From contig DASUJY010000090.1 in the NCBI GenBank assembly GCA_036279015.1, positions 1 through 59,768 of the forward strand: a stretch of DNA of 59,768 bases, read 5' to 3'. Position 1 is the stretch's first letter; each line of letters opens with the position of its first letter. Positions 8,396-17,227 of the stretch are shown piece after piece. This DNA comes from DATEOR01 sp036279015 (GTDB lineage: Bacteria > Actinomycetota > Thermoleophilia > Gaiellales > Gaiellaceae). The translations under genes were made by a program, and so were the position numbers. The notes below the pieces were generated by a model. That model was given only the letters and a program-made list of their open reading frames with translations, was not told the DNA's origin and searched no databases.

Positions 8396-9574
8396 ATGAG
8401 AGGCGACTGGGACCGGATCCTCGACCGGAAGGTGGGGAGGGGGGATTTCCTGAAGCTCGGCGCGCTGGCGGCAGGCTCCGGGATCCTCGCCGCCTGCGGG
8501 GCGGAAGGGGCGCCAGAGCCCCCGGCCGCGGCCGGCACGACGAGCGGCGCGGAGCGGCCTCCGATCTCGTCCGAGCCGGGCGACCTCGAGGTGTTCGAGT
8601 GGGCCGGCTACGAGTACCCGGCCTACGGCGGCAAGGGCGGCGTGCTCCAGCCGTACATCGACCAGTACGGCAAGCCGAAGTTCACGTTCCTCACGAGCGA
8701 CGACCAGGCGCTCGGCAAGGTGCGGGCGGGCTACAGGCCCGACCTCGTCCATCCCTGTGTCGACTACACCGGCAACTGGGTCGAGATGGGTGTCGTGCAG
8801 CCCTGGGATCCCACGCTGATCTCGAACTTCGACAACCTCGATCCGGTGCTCGTGAAGGGCGGCCAGATCGACGGCCAGCAGTACTTCATCCCGGCCGACT
8901 GGGGCTTCTCGTCGCCGCTCTACCGCTCCGACAAGGTCGAGCCGGACGGCGAGGAGTCGTGGACCCTCTTCTACGACGATCGCTACGAGGGCAAGATCTC
9001 GTGGTGGGACAGCCCGCTCGAGAACTTCGTCATCTGGGGCTACGTCAACGGCGTCTCCGACCCGTGGAACATGAGCGACGACGAGCTCGACGAGGCGAAG
9101 GACTTCCTCATCTCGAAGAAGCACCTCTGCCGGAACTTCTGGTCATCTCAGACCGACCTCGACGCGGACTTCGCCGCCGGCAACATCTGGATCGCGTACG
9201 CCTGGGCGGGCTCGTACGTCGCCGCGAAGCAGGACGCCGGGCTCGACGTCGTCTACAGCGAGCCCAAGGAGGGCCGCCTGGGCTGGAACTGCGGCTTCGT
9301 CCTCATGAAGGACACCGAGAACCTCCAGCACGCGCACGCCTTCATCGACGCCTGGAGCTCCGAGGAGTCGGCGGAATGGATCATCAACAACTACGCCTAC
9401 GGGCACGCGAACACGACGGTCGACCTCACGAAGGTGCCCGCGGACTACGTGGAGGTCTTCCACCTCGACGACCCGACGGCGCGTGAGGAGCCGAACGCGC
9501 ACTACGCGCGGCCGGTCGCGAGCGCCGACCGCGCCCGCTACGCGCAACGCTGGGACGAGGTGAAGGCCGCCTAG
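8396..9574 (+). CDS. extracellular solute-binding lipoprotein, PotD/spermidine-putrescine type
   Basis: The 392-residue protein starts at ATG 8396 behind a strong AAGGAGG. The N terminus has GRGDFLKLGALAAGSG (a degenerate, single-Arg Tat-like signal) and a lipobox ending LAAC with Cys34 as lipid anchor. The mature region (PADWGFSSPLYRSDKV, YAWAGSYVAAKQDAG) looks like family-1 PotD-like binding proteins, which bind polyamines or related cationic or short-chain ligands outside the membrane. Two permease genes follow at 8 and 11 bp. The ATPase gene is on the opposite strand. Confidence 0.9.
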   Translation: MRGDWDRILDRKVGRGDFLKLGALAAGSGILAACGAEGAPEPPAAAGTTSGAERPPISSEPGDLEVFEWAGYEYPAYGGKGGVLQPYIDQYGKPKFTFLTSDDQALGKVRAGYRPDLVHPCVDYTGNWVEMGVVQPWDPTLISNFDNLDPVLVKGGQIDGQQYFIPADWGFSSPLYRSDKVEPDGEESWTLFYDDRYEGKISWWDSPLENFVIWGYVNGVSDPWNMSDDELDEAKDFLISKKHLCRNFWSSQTDLDADFAAGNIWIAYAWAGSYVAAKQDAGLDVVYSEPKEGRLGWNCGFVLMKDTENLQHAHAFIDAWSSEESAEWIINNYAYGHANTTVDLTKVPADYVEVFHLDDPTAREEPNAHYARPVASADRARYAQRWDEVKAA

Positions 9575-9582
9575 GGCCGGCG

Positions 9583-10497
9583 GTGGCAGCCGAAGCGCAG
9601 GAGGCCGTCCGGCCCGACGCAGGCCGCTCGTTCCCGCGTGCCCGGCCGGGCGTCGTCACGGCTCTGCTCCTCGCACCGCCCGTGCTCTGGCTCGGGCTCC
9701 TCTTCCTGGTCCCCGTCGTCCTGATCTTCCTCTACAGCGTCAACCTCTTCTCGCTCTTTCCGGGCACGCAGCACTTCAGCCTCGACACGTGGAAGAGCTT
9801 CCTCGACGGCTCGCCCTTCCTCGACCTCTTCTGGAAATCGGTGCGCATGGCGCTGATCGTCTCGGTCACCGCCGTGCTCATGGCGTATCCGATCGCCTAC
9901 TTCCTCGCGCTCGTCGCCTCGAAGCGGAAGTACATCCTCCTGCTCCTCATCCTCACCCCGTTCCTCGTCAGCTATTTCCTGCGCCTGCTCGCGTGGAAGG
10001 TGATCCTCGGCGACCAGGGCGTCGTGAACACGTTCCTCTTCTGGACGGGCATCCGGGCGGACGGCGACCCCGTCTCCTGGCTCCTCTACAGCCAGTTCGC
10101 GGTCATCCTCACGCTCGTCTACGTCTGGGTGCCGTTCGTCGCGCTTCCGATCTTCGTCTCGCTCGAGTCGCTCGACCGCCGCCTACTGGAGGCCGCGTCC
10201 GACCTCGGGGCCAGCCGCTGGCAGGCGTTTCGCAAGGTGACGCTGCCGCTCTCGCTCCCCGGCGTGATCGCGGCCTTCATCTTCGTCTTCATCCCGACGA
10301 TCGGCGAGTACTTCACCCCGCTCCTCGTCGGGGGCGTCGAGGGCACGATGTTCGGCAACGCGATCGCCGACCAGTTCGGACAGAGCCTCAACTGGCTCAA
10401 CGGCTCCGTCCTCTCCTTCTTCCTCCTGACGGTCGTCGCCCTGCTGCTCGCCGTGTTTGCGCGCTTCCTGACGGTGCGACGGGTGGCGACTGGATAG
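9583..10497 (+). CDS. ABC transporter permease, PotB-like
   Basis: The 304-residue integral membrane protein has about six hydrophobic helices (for example TALLLAPPVLWLGLLFLVP). Its EAA cytoplasmic loop, EAASDLGASRWQAFRKVTLP, docks on the ATPase. It forms a heterodimeric import channel with the next gene. The GTG start lies 8 bp after the binding-protein stop. Confidence 0.92.
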   Translation: MAAEAQEAVRPDAGRSFPRARPGVVTALLLAPPVLWLGLLFLVPVVLIFLYSVNLFSLFPGTQHFSLDTWKSFLDGSPFLDLFWKSVRMALIVSVTAVLMAYPIAYFLALVASKRKYILLLLILTPFLVSYFLRLLAWKVILGDQGVVNTFLFWTGIRADGDPVSWLLYSQFAVILTLVYVWVPFVALPIFVSLESLDRRLLEAASDLGASRWQAFRKVTLPLSLPGVIAAFIFVFIPTIGEYFTPLLVGGVEGTMFGNAIADQFGQSLNWLNGSVLSFFLLTVVALLLAVFARFLTVRRVATG

Positions 10498-10508
10498 GTG
10501 CTCCGCTG

Positions 10509-11336
10509 ATGGACATCGCGACCTCACCGAACGGCACGCGCGCCCTCAAGGTCTGGTTTGTCGTGCTGCTCGTCTTCCTCTACGCGCCGCTCCTGCTCCT
10601 GCTCGTCTTCTCGTTCAACGACAACAACCTGCCGGTCTTCCCCCTCAAAGGGTTCACCTTCGACGCGTACCGCCAGTTCGCCTCGAACCCGGAGCTGAAG
10701 GCCTCGATCGTGACGAGCGCGAAGGTCGCGGCCCTCTCGAGTCTCGGAGCGGTCGTCCTCGGCCTCCTCGCCGCCGTCGTTCTCGTCCGGCGCGACTTCT
10801 TCGCCCGAGGCGGGATCTCCGCGCTTCTCCTGAGCCCGCTCGTCGTCCCCTACATCGCGCTCGCGATCGGCCTCCTCGTCTTCTTCAACGAGGTCGGCCT
10901 ACCCCTCGGGATCAAGTCGATCGTGATGGGGCACATCGTCGTCTCGATCCCGTACACGATCCTCATCCTCGTGCCGCGCCTCGAGCGGCTCGACGTCCGC
11001 CTCGAGGAGGCCGCGCGCGACCTCGGCGCCGGAGCGCTGCAGACGTTTCGCCTCATCACGTTCCCGCTCCTCCTGCCCGCGCTCGTCTCCGCCTACATCG
11101 TCGCCTTCGTCCTCTCCTTCGACGAGATCGTTATCGCCTACTTCGTCAACGGCGACGTGACGACGTTCCCGCTCTACCTCTTCTCCACGCTTCGCTTCCC
11201 GACGCTCCTGCCACAGGTGATCGCCGTCGCCTGTGTCGTCATGGCAGCGTCCGCGACGGTGCTGATCGGAGCCGAGATCGCGCGGCGCCTCATCGAGCGG
11301 CGCCTCGGGACCGAGGTCGCCGAGCCTGCGACCTAG
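10509..11336 (+). CDS. ABC transporter permease, PotC-like
   Basis: The protein is 275 residues from ATG 10509; upstream in-frame sequence is the shadow of PotB. It has six predicted membrane helices, starting with WFVVLLVFLYAPLLLLLVFS, and an EAA loop EEAARDLGAGALQTFRLITFP. It is the second permease of the importer. Its TAG stop shares a CTAG tetranucleotide with the convergent ATPase gene. Confidence 0.92.
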   Translation: MDIATSPNGTRALKVWFVVLLVFLYAPLLLLLVFSFNDNNLPVFPLKGFTFDAYRQFASNPELKASIVTSAKVAALSSLGAVVLGLLAAVVLVRRDFFARGGISALLLSPLVVPYIALAIGLLVFFNEVGLPLGIKSIVMGHIVVSIPYTILILVPRLERLDVRLEEAARDLGAGALQTFRLITFPLLLPALVSAYIVAFVLSFDEIVIAYFVNGDVTTFPLYLFSTLRFPTLLPQVIAVACVVMAASATVLIGAEIARRLIERRLGTEVAEPAT

Positions 11337-12433
11337 GAAGCGGGCGCCGCGAGCACGGAGCTGTGCTCGACCGGCCAGGTGACGACGACGTTCCCGCCCG
11401 CTTCCAGCGGGAGGCCGCCCTCGTCGTTCATCCGGAAGCTGATGACGCGACCGACCTTCGTGTCGACGTGGAACTGCGTCAGCGAGCCGAGATAGACGAC
11501 GTCGGCGAGGACGCCCTCGAGCCGCGTCCCTTCCTCGGGAGCCGGCCGCTCGGCGGGCCCGATACGGACCCGCTCGGGCCTGACAGCGACCTTGACGGTC
11601 GAGCCGCGGGAGCTTCCGTTCGCGGGCACGACGACACGCTCCCGTGGGGAGACGTTGGCGATCGCGCGGCCGTCCACCACCTCGTCCACCTCGATGTCGA
11701 GCGCGTTCAGCGAGCCGATGAAGTCGGCGACGAAGGCCGTGGTCGGGTGCTCGTAGATCTCCCTCGGGCCGTCGACCTGCTCGGCGATGCCGCCGTTCAT
11801 GACCGCGATCCGGTCGGACATCGCGAGCGCTTCCTCCTGGTCGTGCGTGACGTAGACGAACGTCGTGCCGAGCTCCTCCTGGATGCGCTTGAGCTCGAGC
11901 TGCATCTGCTTGCGCAGCTTGAGGTCGAGTGCGCCGAGCGGCTCGTCGAGGAGGAGCGCGGCGGGGCGGTTGACGAGCGCCCGGGCGAGCGCGACCCGCT
12001 GCTGCTGCCCGCCGGAGAGCTGGCCCGGCTTGCGTTTCTCGAGCCCTTCGAGGCGAACGACGCGCAGCATCTCCTGCACCCGCTCGCGCTGCTCTTCCTT
12101 CGGGACTCGCTTCAGCCGGAGCGCAAACGCGACGTTGTCGAGGATCGACATATGCGGGAAGAGCGCGTAGTGCTGGAAGACCATGTTGACGTTGCGCTTG
12201 TTCGGGGGCGCCGAGGTCACGTCGGCGCCGCGCAGCAGGATCCGGCCTCCGTCCGGCTGCTCGAAGCCGGCGATCATGCGAAGCGTGGTCGTCTTGCCGC
12301 AGCCGCTCGGGCCGAGGAGCGAGAAGAACTCGCCCTCGCGGATGTCGACGTGCAGGGTCTGGACGGCCTCGACGTCTCCGAAGCGCTTGGACACGCCCTC
12401 GAGGCTGATCGCGACGCTTCCCGGCTCCGCCAT
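11333..12433 (-). CDS. ABC transporter ATP-binding protein, PotA-like with TOBE domain
   Basis: The 366-residue ATPase carries Walker A GPSGCGKTTT, a QHYALFPHMS Q-loop, signature LSGGQQQRVA, Walker B ALLLDEPLGALD and the H-loop THDQEEA. A C-terminal TOBE-type domain (about 280-360) is typical of PotA/MalK-like ATPases. It should energise the PotB/PotC-like permeases at 9583-11336 although it is transcribed convergently to them. ATG 12433 lies 6 nt after a TAGACT box, so it can be made from its own promoter. Confidence 0.93.
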   Translation of the reverse strand: MAEPGSVAISLEGVSKRFGDVEAVQTLHVDIREGEFFSLLGPSGCGKTTTLRMIAGFEQPDGGRILLRGADVTSAPPNKRNVNMVFQHYALFPHMSILDNVAFALRLKRVPKEEQRERVQEMLRVVRLEGLEKRKPGQLSGGQQQRVALARALVNRPAALLLDEPLGALDLKLRKQMQLELKRIQEELGTTFVYVTHDQEEALAMSDRIAVMNGGIAEQVDGPREIYEHPTTAFVADFIGSLNALDIEVDEVVDGRAIANVSPRERVVVPANGSSRGSTVKVAVRPERVRIGPAERPAPEEGTRLEGVLADVVYLGSLTQFHVDTKVGRVISFRMNDEGGLPLEAGGNVVVTWPVEHSSVLAAPAS

Positions 12434-12445
12434 CGGCCGAGTCTA
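12434..12445 (-). promoter_or_regulatory. leaderless -10 box for PotA-like gene
   Basis: On the minus strand, TAGACT (12445-12440) is followed by 6 nt and then ATG 12433. The TAG of the box is also the stop codon of the upstream aminotransferase. Confidence 0.5.
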
Positions 12446-13567
12446 ACGCAGTGTTTTCGCCGCCAAAAGCGCGCCTCGGGCCTCGACGGCCTGGGTGACG
12501 AAGCGCCTCATCAGCTCGGGCGGCCCGACCGTGACACGAATGTATCCATCTAGCCCGAACTCGCTCCCGGGGCGGACGAGGAAGCCGCGCGGGACGAGCT
12601 CGTCCGCGAGGCGTGCGTCGTCCACGCCTACGTCGACGAGGAGGAAGTTCGCCTCCGAGGGAACCGACTCCATCCCGGCCTCGGCGAGGAGGTCGGCGAG
12701 GAGCGCGCGCGCCTCGGCCGAGTCGCGCCTGCGCTCCTCGATCCGCTCGGGGTGGGCGAGGCACGCCCGCCCGGCGGCGAGCGCGGCGCGGTTGACGTTG
12801 AAGGGCTCCTGGACGACGTCGAGGAAGGGTGCGAGGCCGGGATGGGCGACGGCGTAGCCGAGACGGAGGCCCGCGAGGCCGAAGATCTTCGAGAAGGTGC
12901 GAAGCAGGAGGAGGGGGCGCCCGGCCAGGACATCCGGCTCCCGGGCGATGCGCCGCTCCGGGTCGGCGTACTCGCGATAGGCCTCGTCGACCACGGCGAC
13001 CGTCTCGTCCGGAAGCGCCGCGACGAAGTGGGCCCACTCGCCGGGCTCGACCAGGGCGCCGGTCGGGTTGTTGGGGTCGCAGACCCAGACGAGGCGCGCT
13101 GCTTCGCGCTCGGCAGCCTCCGCGAGCGCCGGGAGATCGAGGCGGAAGTCGCGGTTCGGCACGCGCACGACGCGGGCTCCCGCGCCCGCCGAGACCTGGG
13201 CGTAGAGCCCGTAGGTCGGCTGCGGCACGACGACCGCGTCCCCCTCGCGGATGAACGCGTGCGCGACGGCGGCGATCAGCGCCTGGATCCCGTGGGCCGG
13301 CACGATCGTCTCCGGTGGGAGCGCGAGCCAGCCGGCGACCGCCGCGCGCAGGTCGCTGTAGGCCTGCTCCGGGTACATCCAGGCGTTCGTGAGCTCGTCC
13401 CTGACCGCGTCGAGCGCACCCGGGAGCGGGCCGAAGAGGTCCTCGTTCCAGTTCAGCTTCGCGATCTCGTCGAGGCCGTGCTCGCGCTCGAGCTCGGAGA
13501 GGCTCGGCCCGGGCCGGTAGGGCTCGAGCCCGACGAGCGACGGGCGCACGAGTCGGCTCCAGTCCAT
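12443..13567 (-). CDS. PLP-dependent aminotransferase class I/II, HisC-like
   Basis: The 374-residue fold-type-I aminotransferase starts at ATG 13567 (MDWSRLVRPSLVGLEPY). PNNPTG lies at about 165, the PLP-pyridine Asp in VVDEAYREYAD, and the Schiff-base Lys227 in RTFSKIFGLAGLRLGYA. It is closest in pattern to histidinol-phosphate/aromatic aminotransferases. No other his genes are present. It lies 5 bp downstream of a ThDP-enzyme gene and next to a polyamine-type transporter, so it more likely deaminates an imported amino acid or amine for the decarboxylase-like partner (inference). Confidence 0.9.
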   Translation of the reverse strand: MDWSRLVRPSLVGLEPYRPGPSLSELEREHGLDEIAKLNWNEDLFGPLPGALDAVRDELTNAWMYPEQAYSDLRAAVAGWLALPPETIVPAHGIQALIAAVAHAFIREGDAVVVPQPTYGLYAQVSAGAGARVVRVPNRDFRLDLPALAEAAEREAARLVWVCDPNNPTGALVEPGEWAHFVAALPDETVAVVDEAYREYADPERRIAREPDVLAGRPLLLLRTFSKIFGLAGLRLGYAVAHPGLAPFLDVVQEPFNVNRAALAAGRACLAHPERIEERRRDSAEARALLADLLAEAGMESVPSEANFLLVDVGVDDARLADELVPRGFLVRPGSEFGLDGYIRVTVGPPELMRRFVTQAVEARGALLAAKTLR

Positions 13568-13572
13568 CGGAC

Positions 13573-15195
13573 TCAGCCTGTCGGCGTCCACATATCGAGC
13601 CGTGCCGGCAGATGGACGACCGCTGGTCCGCGCGTGGCGAGCCCGCGTGCGAGCGCCTCGCCGAGAGCATCGGGCGTCGTCGACTCGACGGGGATGCTGA
13701 AGGAACGGACGAGCTCGGGGAAGTCCGGCTGCTCGAGGTCGACGGCAAAGGTCTGGCCGAAGGCGTCGCGCTGGTACTCCCGCAAGATGCCGTAGCCCCC
13801 GTCGTCGACGAGCAGGAGCGTCGTCGGAAGGTCGTACTGGCGGGCGGTCGCGAGCTCCTGCACGCCATAGAGGAAGCCCCCGTCGCCCACGACCGCGAGG
13901 GTCGGCTCCCCGAGCGCGACCGCGGCTCCAAGTGCCGCCGGCCACGCGTAGCCGAGCGTCCCGGACCCGAGCGGATAGAGGAAGCGCCGCGGCTCGAGGG
14001 CGGGAAAGTGCGCTCCCGCCCAGTAGGCGAGGATTGTCATGTCCCACGCGCCGGCCGCCTCTCGCGGGAGCACATTGCGGACCGTCTCGAGGAGGCCGCG
14101 CTCGAGCGTCCGTCCCTGCTTCTCGAGGCCGGCCCCGATGCGCTCGCGGACCGCATGGGCGCGCTCCTCCGCGCGGCCGTCGGGCTCTCGCGCCTCGACG
14201 AGCTCGAGCAGGGCGGCAAGCGTGGCGCGAGCGTCGCCGACGAGGCCGAGGGCTGGGTAGGTCGTGCCGATCCGCTCCTCGGCGGCGTCGATCTGGACGA
14301 GTCGTCCCGCGAGCGCGAGCTCGTACTGCCGCGTCGTCTCGGCGCCGAGCTCGGTCCCGATGGCGAGCACGGCATCGGCGCTCTCGACGAGCTCGCGGAA
14401 GGCCGCCTCGTCGCAGGCAGAGCCGGCCGAGAGCTCGTGGTCCTCCGGGAAGGCGCCCTTGCCCATGTACGTCGTCACGACCGGAGCGCGGAGCGCCTCG
14501 GCGAGGGCGCGGAGCTCCGCCCAGGCTCCGGAGCGGAGGACGCCGCTGCCCGCCCAGAGGAGCGGGCGCTCAGCCGCGGAGAGCACCCGCGCCGCCTCGG
14601 CGAGCTCGTCCTCGGCGGGCACGGCTGGCGTGGGCGGCGCGGCGTCGAGCTCCTCGGCGCGCGCGTCGGTCTGCCGCGTGAGGACGTCGACGGGGATCTC
14701 GAGGAAGACCGGTCCGCTCGGGGGCGTCTGCGCCCGTCTCCAGGCCTCGGCGAGGAGCTCGGGAACGTCCTCGGGGCTCCGTGCCCGGGCCGACCACTTC
14801 ACGACCGGCTCGAAGGAGGCGCGCTGGTCGCGCAGCTCGTGCAGGTATCCGCGTCCCTTGCCGATCAGGTCGTGCGGGATCTGGCTCGCCACCGTGACGA
14901 CGGGAACGTAGGCGCTCGCGGCCTCCATCAGTCCGGTGAGCGAGTTGAGGGCCCCCGGGCCGGTGGAGAGGAGGAGGACGGACGGCTTGCCGCCCGCGCG
15001 GGCGTAGCCGTCGGCCGCAAAGGCGGCGTTGAGCTCGGTGCGAAATCCGACGTAGCGCAGGGGGCTCTCCCGGAGCGCCTCCCAGATGCCGAGCGCGTGA
15101 ACGCCGGGCAGGCCGAAGGCCGTCTCCGCTCCGAGGGCCTCGAGCGCGTCGACGACGACGTGCCCCCCGATTCGCGTTCGAACCGCTTCGCTCAC
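13573..15195 (-). CDS. thiamine-diphosphate-dependent enzyme, acetolactate synthase large-subunit-like
   Basis: The 540-residue protein has the three ThDP domains: Pyr domain with Glu54 (FRTELNAAFAADGYAR), a central Rossmann domain, and a PP domain with VVGDGGFLYGVQELATA. The metal/ThDP motif normally closes with Asn-Asn but here reads LLVDDGGYG. No acetolactate synthase small subunit is nearby. With the adjacent aminotransferase, a 2-oxoacid decarboxylase role (as for AruI with AruH in the arginine transaminase pathway) is possible but unproven. GTG 15195 sits 6 nt behind a TAGGAT box. Confidence 0.88.
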   Translation of the reverse strand: MSEAVRTRIGGHVVVDALEALGAETAFGLPGVHALGIWEALRESPLRYVGFRTELNAAFAADGYARAGGKPSVLLLSTGPGALNSLTGLMEAASAYVPVVTVASQIPHDLIGKGRGYLHELRDQRASFEPVVKWSARARSPEDVPELLAEAWRRAQTPPSGPVFLEIPVDVLTRQTDARAEELDAAPPTPAVPAEDELAEAARVLSAAERPLLWAGSGVLRSGAWAELRALAEALRAPVVTTYMGKGAFPEDHELSAGSACDEAAFRELVESADAVLAIGTELGAETTRQYELALAGRLVQIDAAEERIGTTYPALGLVGDARATLAALLELVEAREPDGRAEERAHAVRERIGAGLEKQGRTLERGLLETVRNVLPREAAGAWDMTILAYWAGAHFPALEPRRFLYPLGSGTLGYAWPAALGAAVALGEPTLAVVGDGGFLYGVQELATARQYDLPTTLLLVDDGGYGILREYQRDAFGQTFAVDLEQPDFPELVRSFSIPVESTTPDALGEALARGLATRGPAVVHLPARLDMWTPTG

Positions 15196-15207
15196 CGCGC
15201 GATCCTA
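15196..15207 (-). promoter_or_regulatory. leaderless -10 box for ThDP enzyme operon
   Basis: On the minus strand, TAGGAT (15207-15202) is followed by CGCGCG and then GTG 15195. A GAGGAT at 15221-15226 lies 6 nt before the divergent GTG 15233, so the two start regions form a near-symmetrical divergent pair. Confidence 0.5.
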
Positions 15208-15232
15208 TCCCGCGGCGTGAGAGGATCGGCCG

Positions 15233-17218
15233 GTGACGACCCGGACCGAGTTTCCCCGCCCGATCCGGGAGATCGAGCACACCTGGCTGACTCTCTCGGA
15301 CGGCTGCCGGCTCGCCGCGCGCATCTGGGTGCCGGAGGACGCTGAGGCCGATCCGGTCCCGGCCGTGCTCGAGTTCCTGCCCTACCGAAAGGCGGACGGA
15401 ACGGCGATCCGCGACGCGAGGCGCCAGCCCTACCTCGCGGGGCACGGCTACGCGGCCGTCCGCGTGGACATGCGCGGGACCGGCGAATCCGATGGGCTGA
15501 TCGAGGACGAGTACACGGAGCAGGAGCACGCAGACGGGCTCGAGACGCTTGCGTGGCTCCGCGAGCAGCCCTGGTGCGACGGCAACCTCGGCCTCTGGGG
15601 GATCTCCTGGGGCGGCTTCAACTCGCTCCAGCTCGCCGCGCTCCGCCCACCGGGGCTCGGGGCGATCATGACGCTCTGCTCGACGGACGACCGCTACGCG
15701 GACGACGTCCACTACCGTGGCGGGTGCGTCCTCGGGCTCGACATGCTCCACTGGGCCTCCTCGATGCTCACCTGGAACGCGCGGCCGCCCGATCCGCGTC
15801 TCTACGGGGAAGGCTGGCACGAGGAGTGGCTCCGCCGCCTCGACGGGTCGACGAACTGGATCGAGTCGTGGCTTTCCCACCAGCGCCGCGACGCCTACTG
15901 GAAGCACGGCTCGGTGTGCGAGGACTACGCCGCGATCGAGTGCCCCGTCTACGCAGTGGGCGGGTGGGTGGACGGGTACACCAACGCCGTGCCGAGGCTG
16001 CTCGAGGGGCTGTCGGTCCCGCGCAAGGGCCTGATCGGCCCGTGGGCGCACGCCTTTCCCGACGACGCGCTGCCGGGACCGAGCATCGGCTTCCTACAGG
16101 AGTGCGTGCGCTGGTGGGACCACTGGCTCAAGGGCATCGACACCGGCCTCATGGAGGAGCCGATGCTGCGCGTCTGGCTGCAGGACTCTGTCGAGCCGCG
16201 GACGAGCTACGAGGTGCGCGACGGGCGCTGGGTGTCGGAGCCCGAGTGGCCCTCGGCCGGCATCCCGGTCGAGGAGCGGGAGCTCGGCGGTGAGCCGCGC
16301 TCGCTCCTCGCAGTGCAGACGACCGGCACAGAGGCCGGCGTCTGGACGGCCGAAGGCGGCTCGGCCGACCTCGCGGGCGACCAGCGCCCTGACGACGCGC
16401 TGTCGCTCACCTGGGACCTCGAGCCCCTCGCGGCGCCCCTCGAGATCCTCGGGCATCCCGGGGTGCGGCTCTCGCTCGCGGTCGACCGGCCGCAGGCCCT
16501 CGTCGCCGTGCGGCTCTGCGACGTCTCGCCCGACGGGGCCTCGCTCCTCGTCACGCGTGGGGTGCTGAACCTCACGCACCGCGACTCTCACGAGCGGCCG
16601 GAGCCGCTCGCGCCGGGCCGCCGCTACGAGATCGACGTCCCGCTCGACATGATCGCGCACTCGTTTGCCGCGGGGCACCGGTTGCGCGTCGCCGTGTCGC
16701 CGGCCTACTGGCCGTGGGCCTGGCCGTCTCCGGAGCCGGTGACGTTGACGGTCTTCGGGGGCCGGCTGGAGCTGCCCGTGCGGGAGCCGCGGCCGGAAGA
16801 CGAGGCGCTGCGCCCGTTCGGGGAGCCCGAGCACTCGGCTCCGCTCGCCGTCGAGGAGGTGGAAGGCGACCCGGGCGGCCGGTTTCTCCGCAAGGAGCAC
16901 GCGACCGGACGCGTCGAGCAGATCTTCGACTGGGCGCTCGGCGGGTCGGTTCGCCTCGTCGACTCGGAGCTCGACTCCTCGGACGCGAGCCACTGCGTCT
17001 ACTCGATCGTCGAGGGCGATCCGCTCTCGGCCGAGGTGCGCTTCCACGCGGTCTCGGGCATGGGCCGCGGCGAGTGGCAGACGCGCTCGGAGGTGACGAG
17101 CTCGATGACCTGCGACGCCGAATCGTTCCAGGTCGAGAGCCGGCTCGACGTCGAGGAGAACGGCGAGCGGATCTTCACGCGCTCGTGGTCGTTTTCGTTC
17201 CCGCGCGAGCAGGTCTAG
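15233..17218 (+). CDS. CocE/NonD family hydrolase (X-Pro dipeptidyl-peptidase S15-like)
   Basis: The 661-residue protein has an N-terminal alpha/beta-hydrolase core with nucleophile elbow WGISWGGFN (Ser near residue 124) and the oxyanion segment VDMRGTGESDG. A C-terminal jelly-roll domain starts near residue 340 and contains HRLRVAVSPAYWPWAWP. Family members cleave acyl esters or N-terminal dipeptides; no substrate can be assigned. No signal peptide is visible. The TAG stop overlaps the -10 box of the following amidohydrolase gene. Confidence 0.92.
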   Translation: MTTRTEFPRPIREIEHTWLTLSDGCRLAARIWVPEDAEADPVPAVLEFLPYRKADGTAIRDARRQPYLAGHGYAAVRVDMRGTGESDGLIEDEYTEQEHADGLETLAWLREQPWCDGNLGLWGISWGGFNSLQLAALRPPGLGAIMTLCSTDDRYADDVHYRGGCVLGLDMLHWASSMLTWNARPPDPRLYGEGWHEEWLRRLDGSTNWIESWLSHQRRDAYWKHGSVCEDYAAIECPVYAVGGWVDGYTNAVPRLLEGLSVPRKGLIGPWAHAFPDDALPGPSIGFLQECVRWWDHWLKGIDTGLMEEPMLRVWLQDSVEPRTSYEVRDGRWVSEPEWPSAGIPVEERELGGEPRSLLAVQTTGTEAGVWTAEGGSADLAGDQRPDDALSLTWDLEPLAAPLEILGHPGVRLSLAVDRPQALVAVRLCDVSPDGASLLVTRGVLNLTHRDSHERPEPLAPGRRYEIDVPLDMIAHSFAAGHRLRVAVSPAYWPWAWPSPEPVTLTVFGGRLELPVREPRPEDEALRPFGEPEHSAPLAVEEVEGDPGGRFLRKEHATGRVEQIFDWALGGSVRLVDSELDSSDASHCVYSIVEGDPLSAEVRFHAVSGMGRGEWQTRSEVTSSMTCDAESFQVESRLDVEENGERIFTRSWSFSFPREQV

Positions 17219-17227
17219 GCTTGCACC
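17216..17227 (+). promoter_or_regulatory. leaderless -10 box for amidohydrolase 17228
   Basis: TAGGCT (17216-17221) is followed by 6 nt and then ATG 17228. The TAG is at the same time the stop codon of the upstream hydrolase. Confidence 0.5.

Noticed and set aside
12443..13567. Annotation of the aminotransferase as biosynthetic hisC
   Set aside because: No other his genes nearby; neighbours are a ThDP enzyme and a transporter, so a specific biosynthetic role is unsupported.
10899..13931. 1010-residue minus-strand open frame across several genes
   Set aside because: Low-complexity Arg-rich translation crossing the real permease, ATPase and aminotransferase frames; no domain recognisable.
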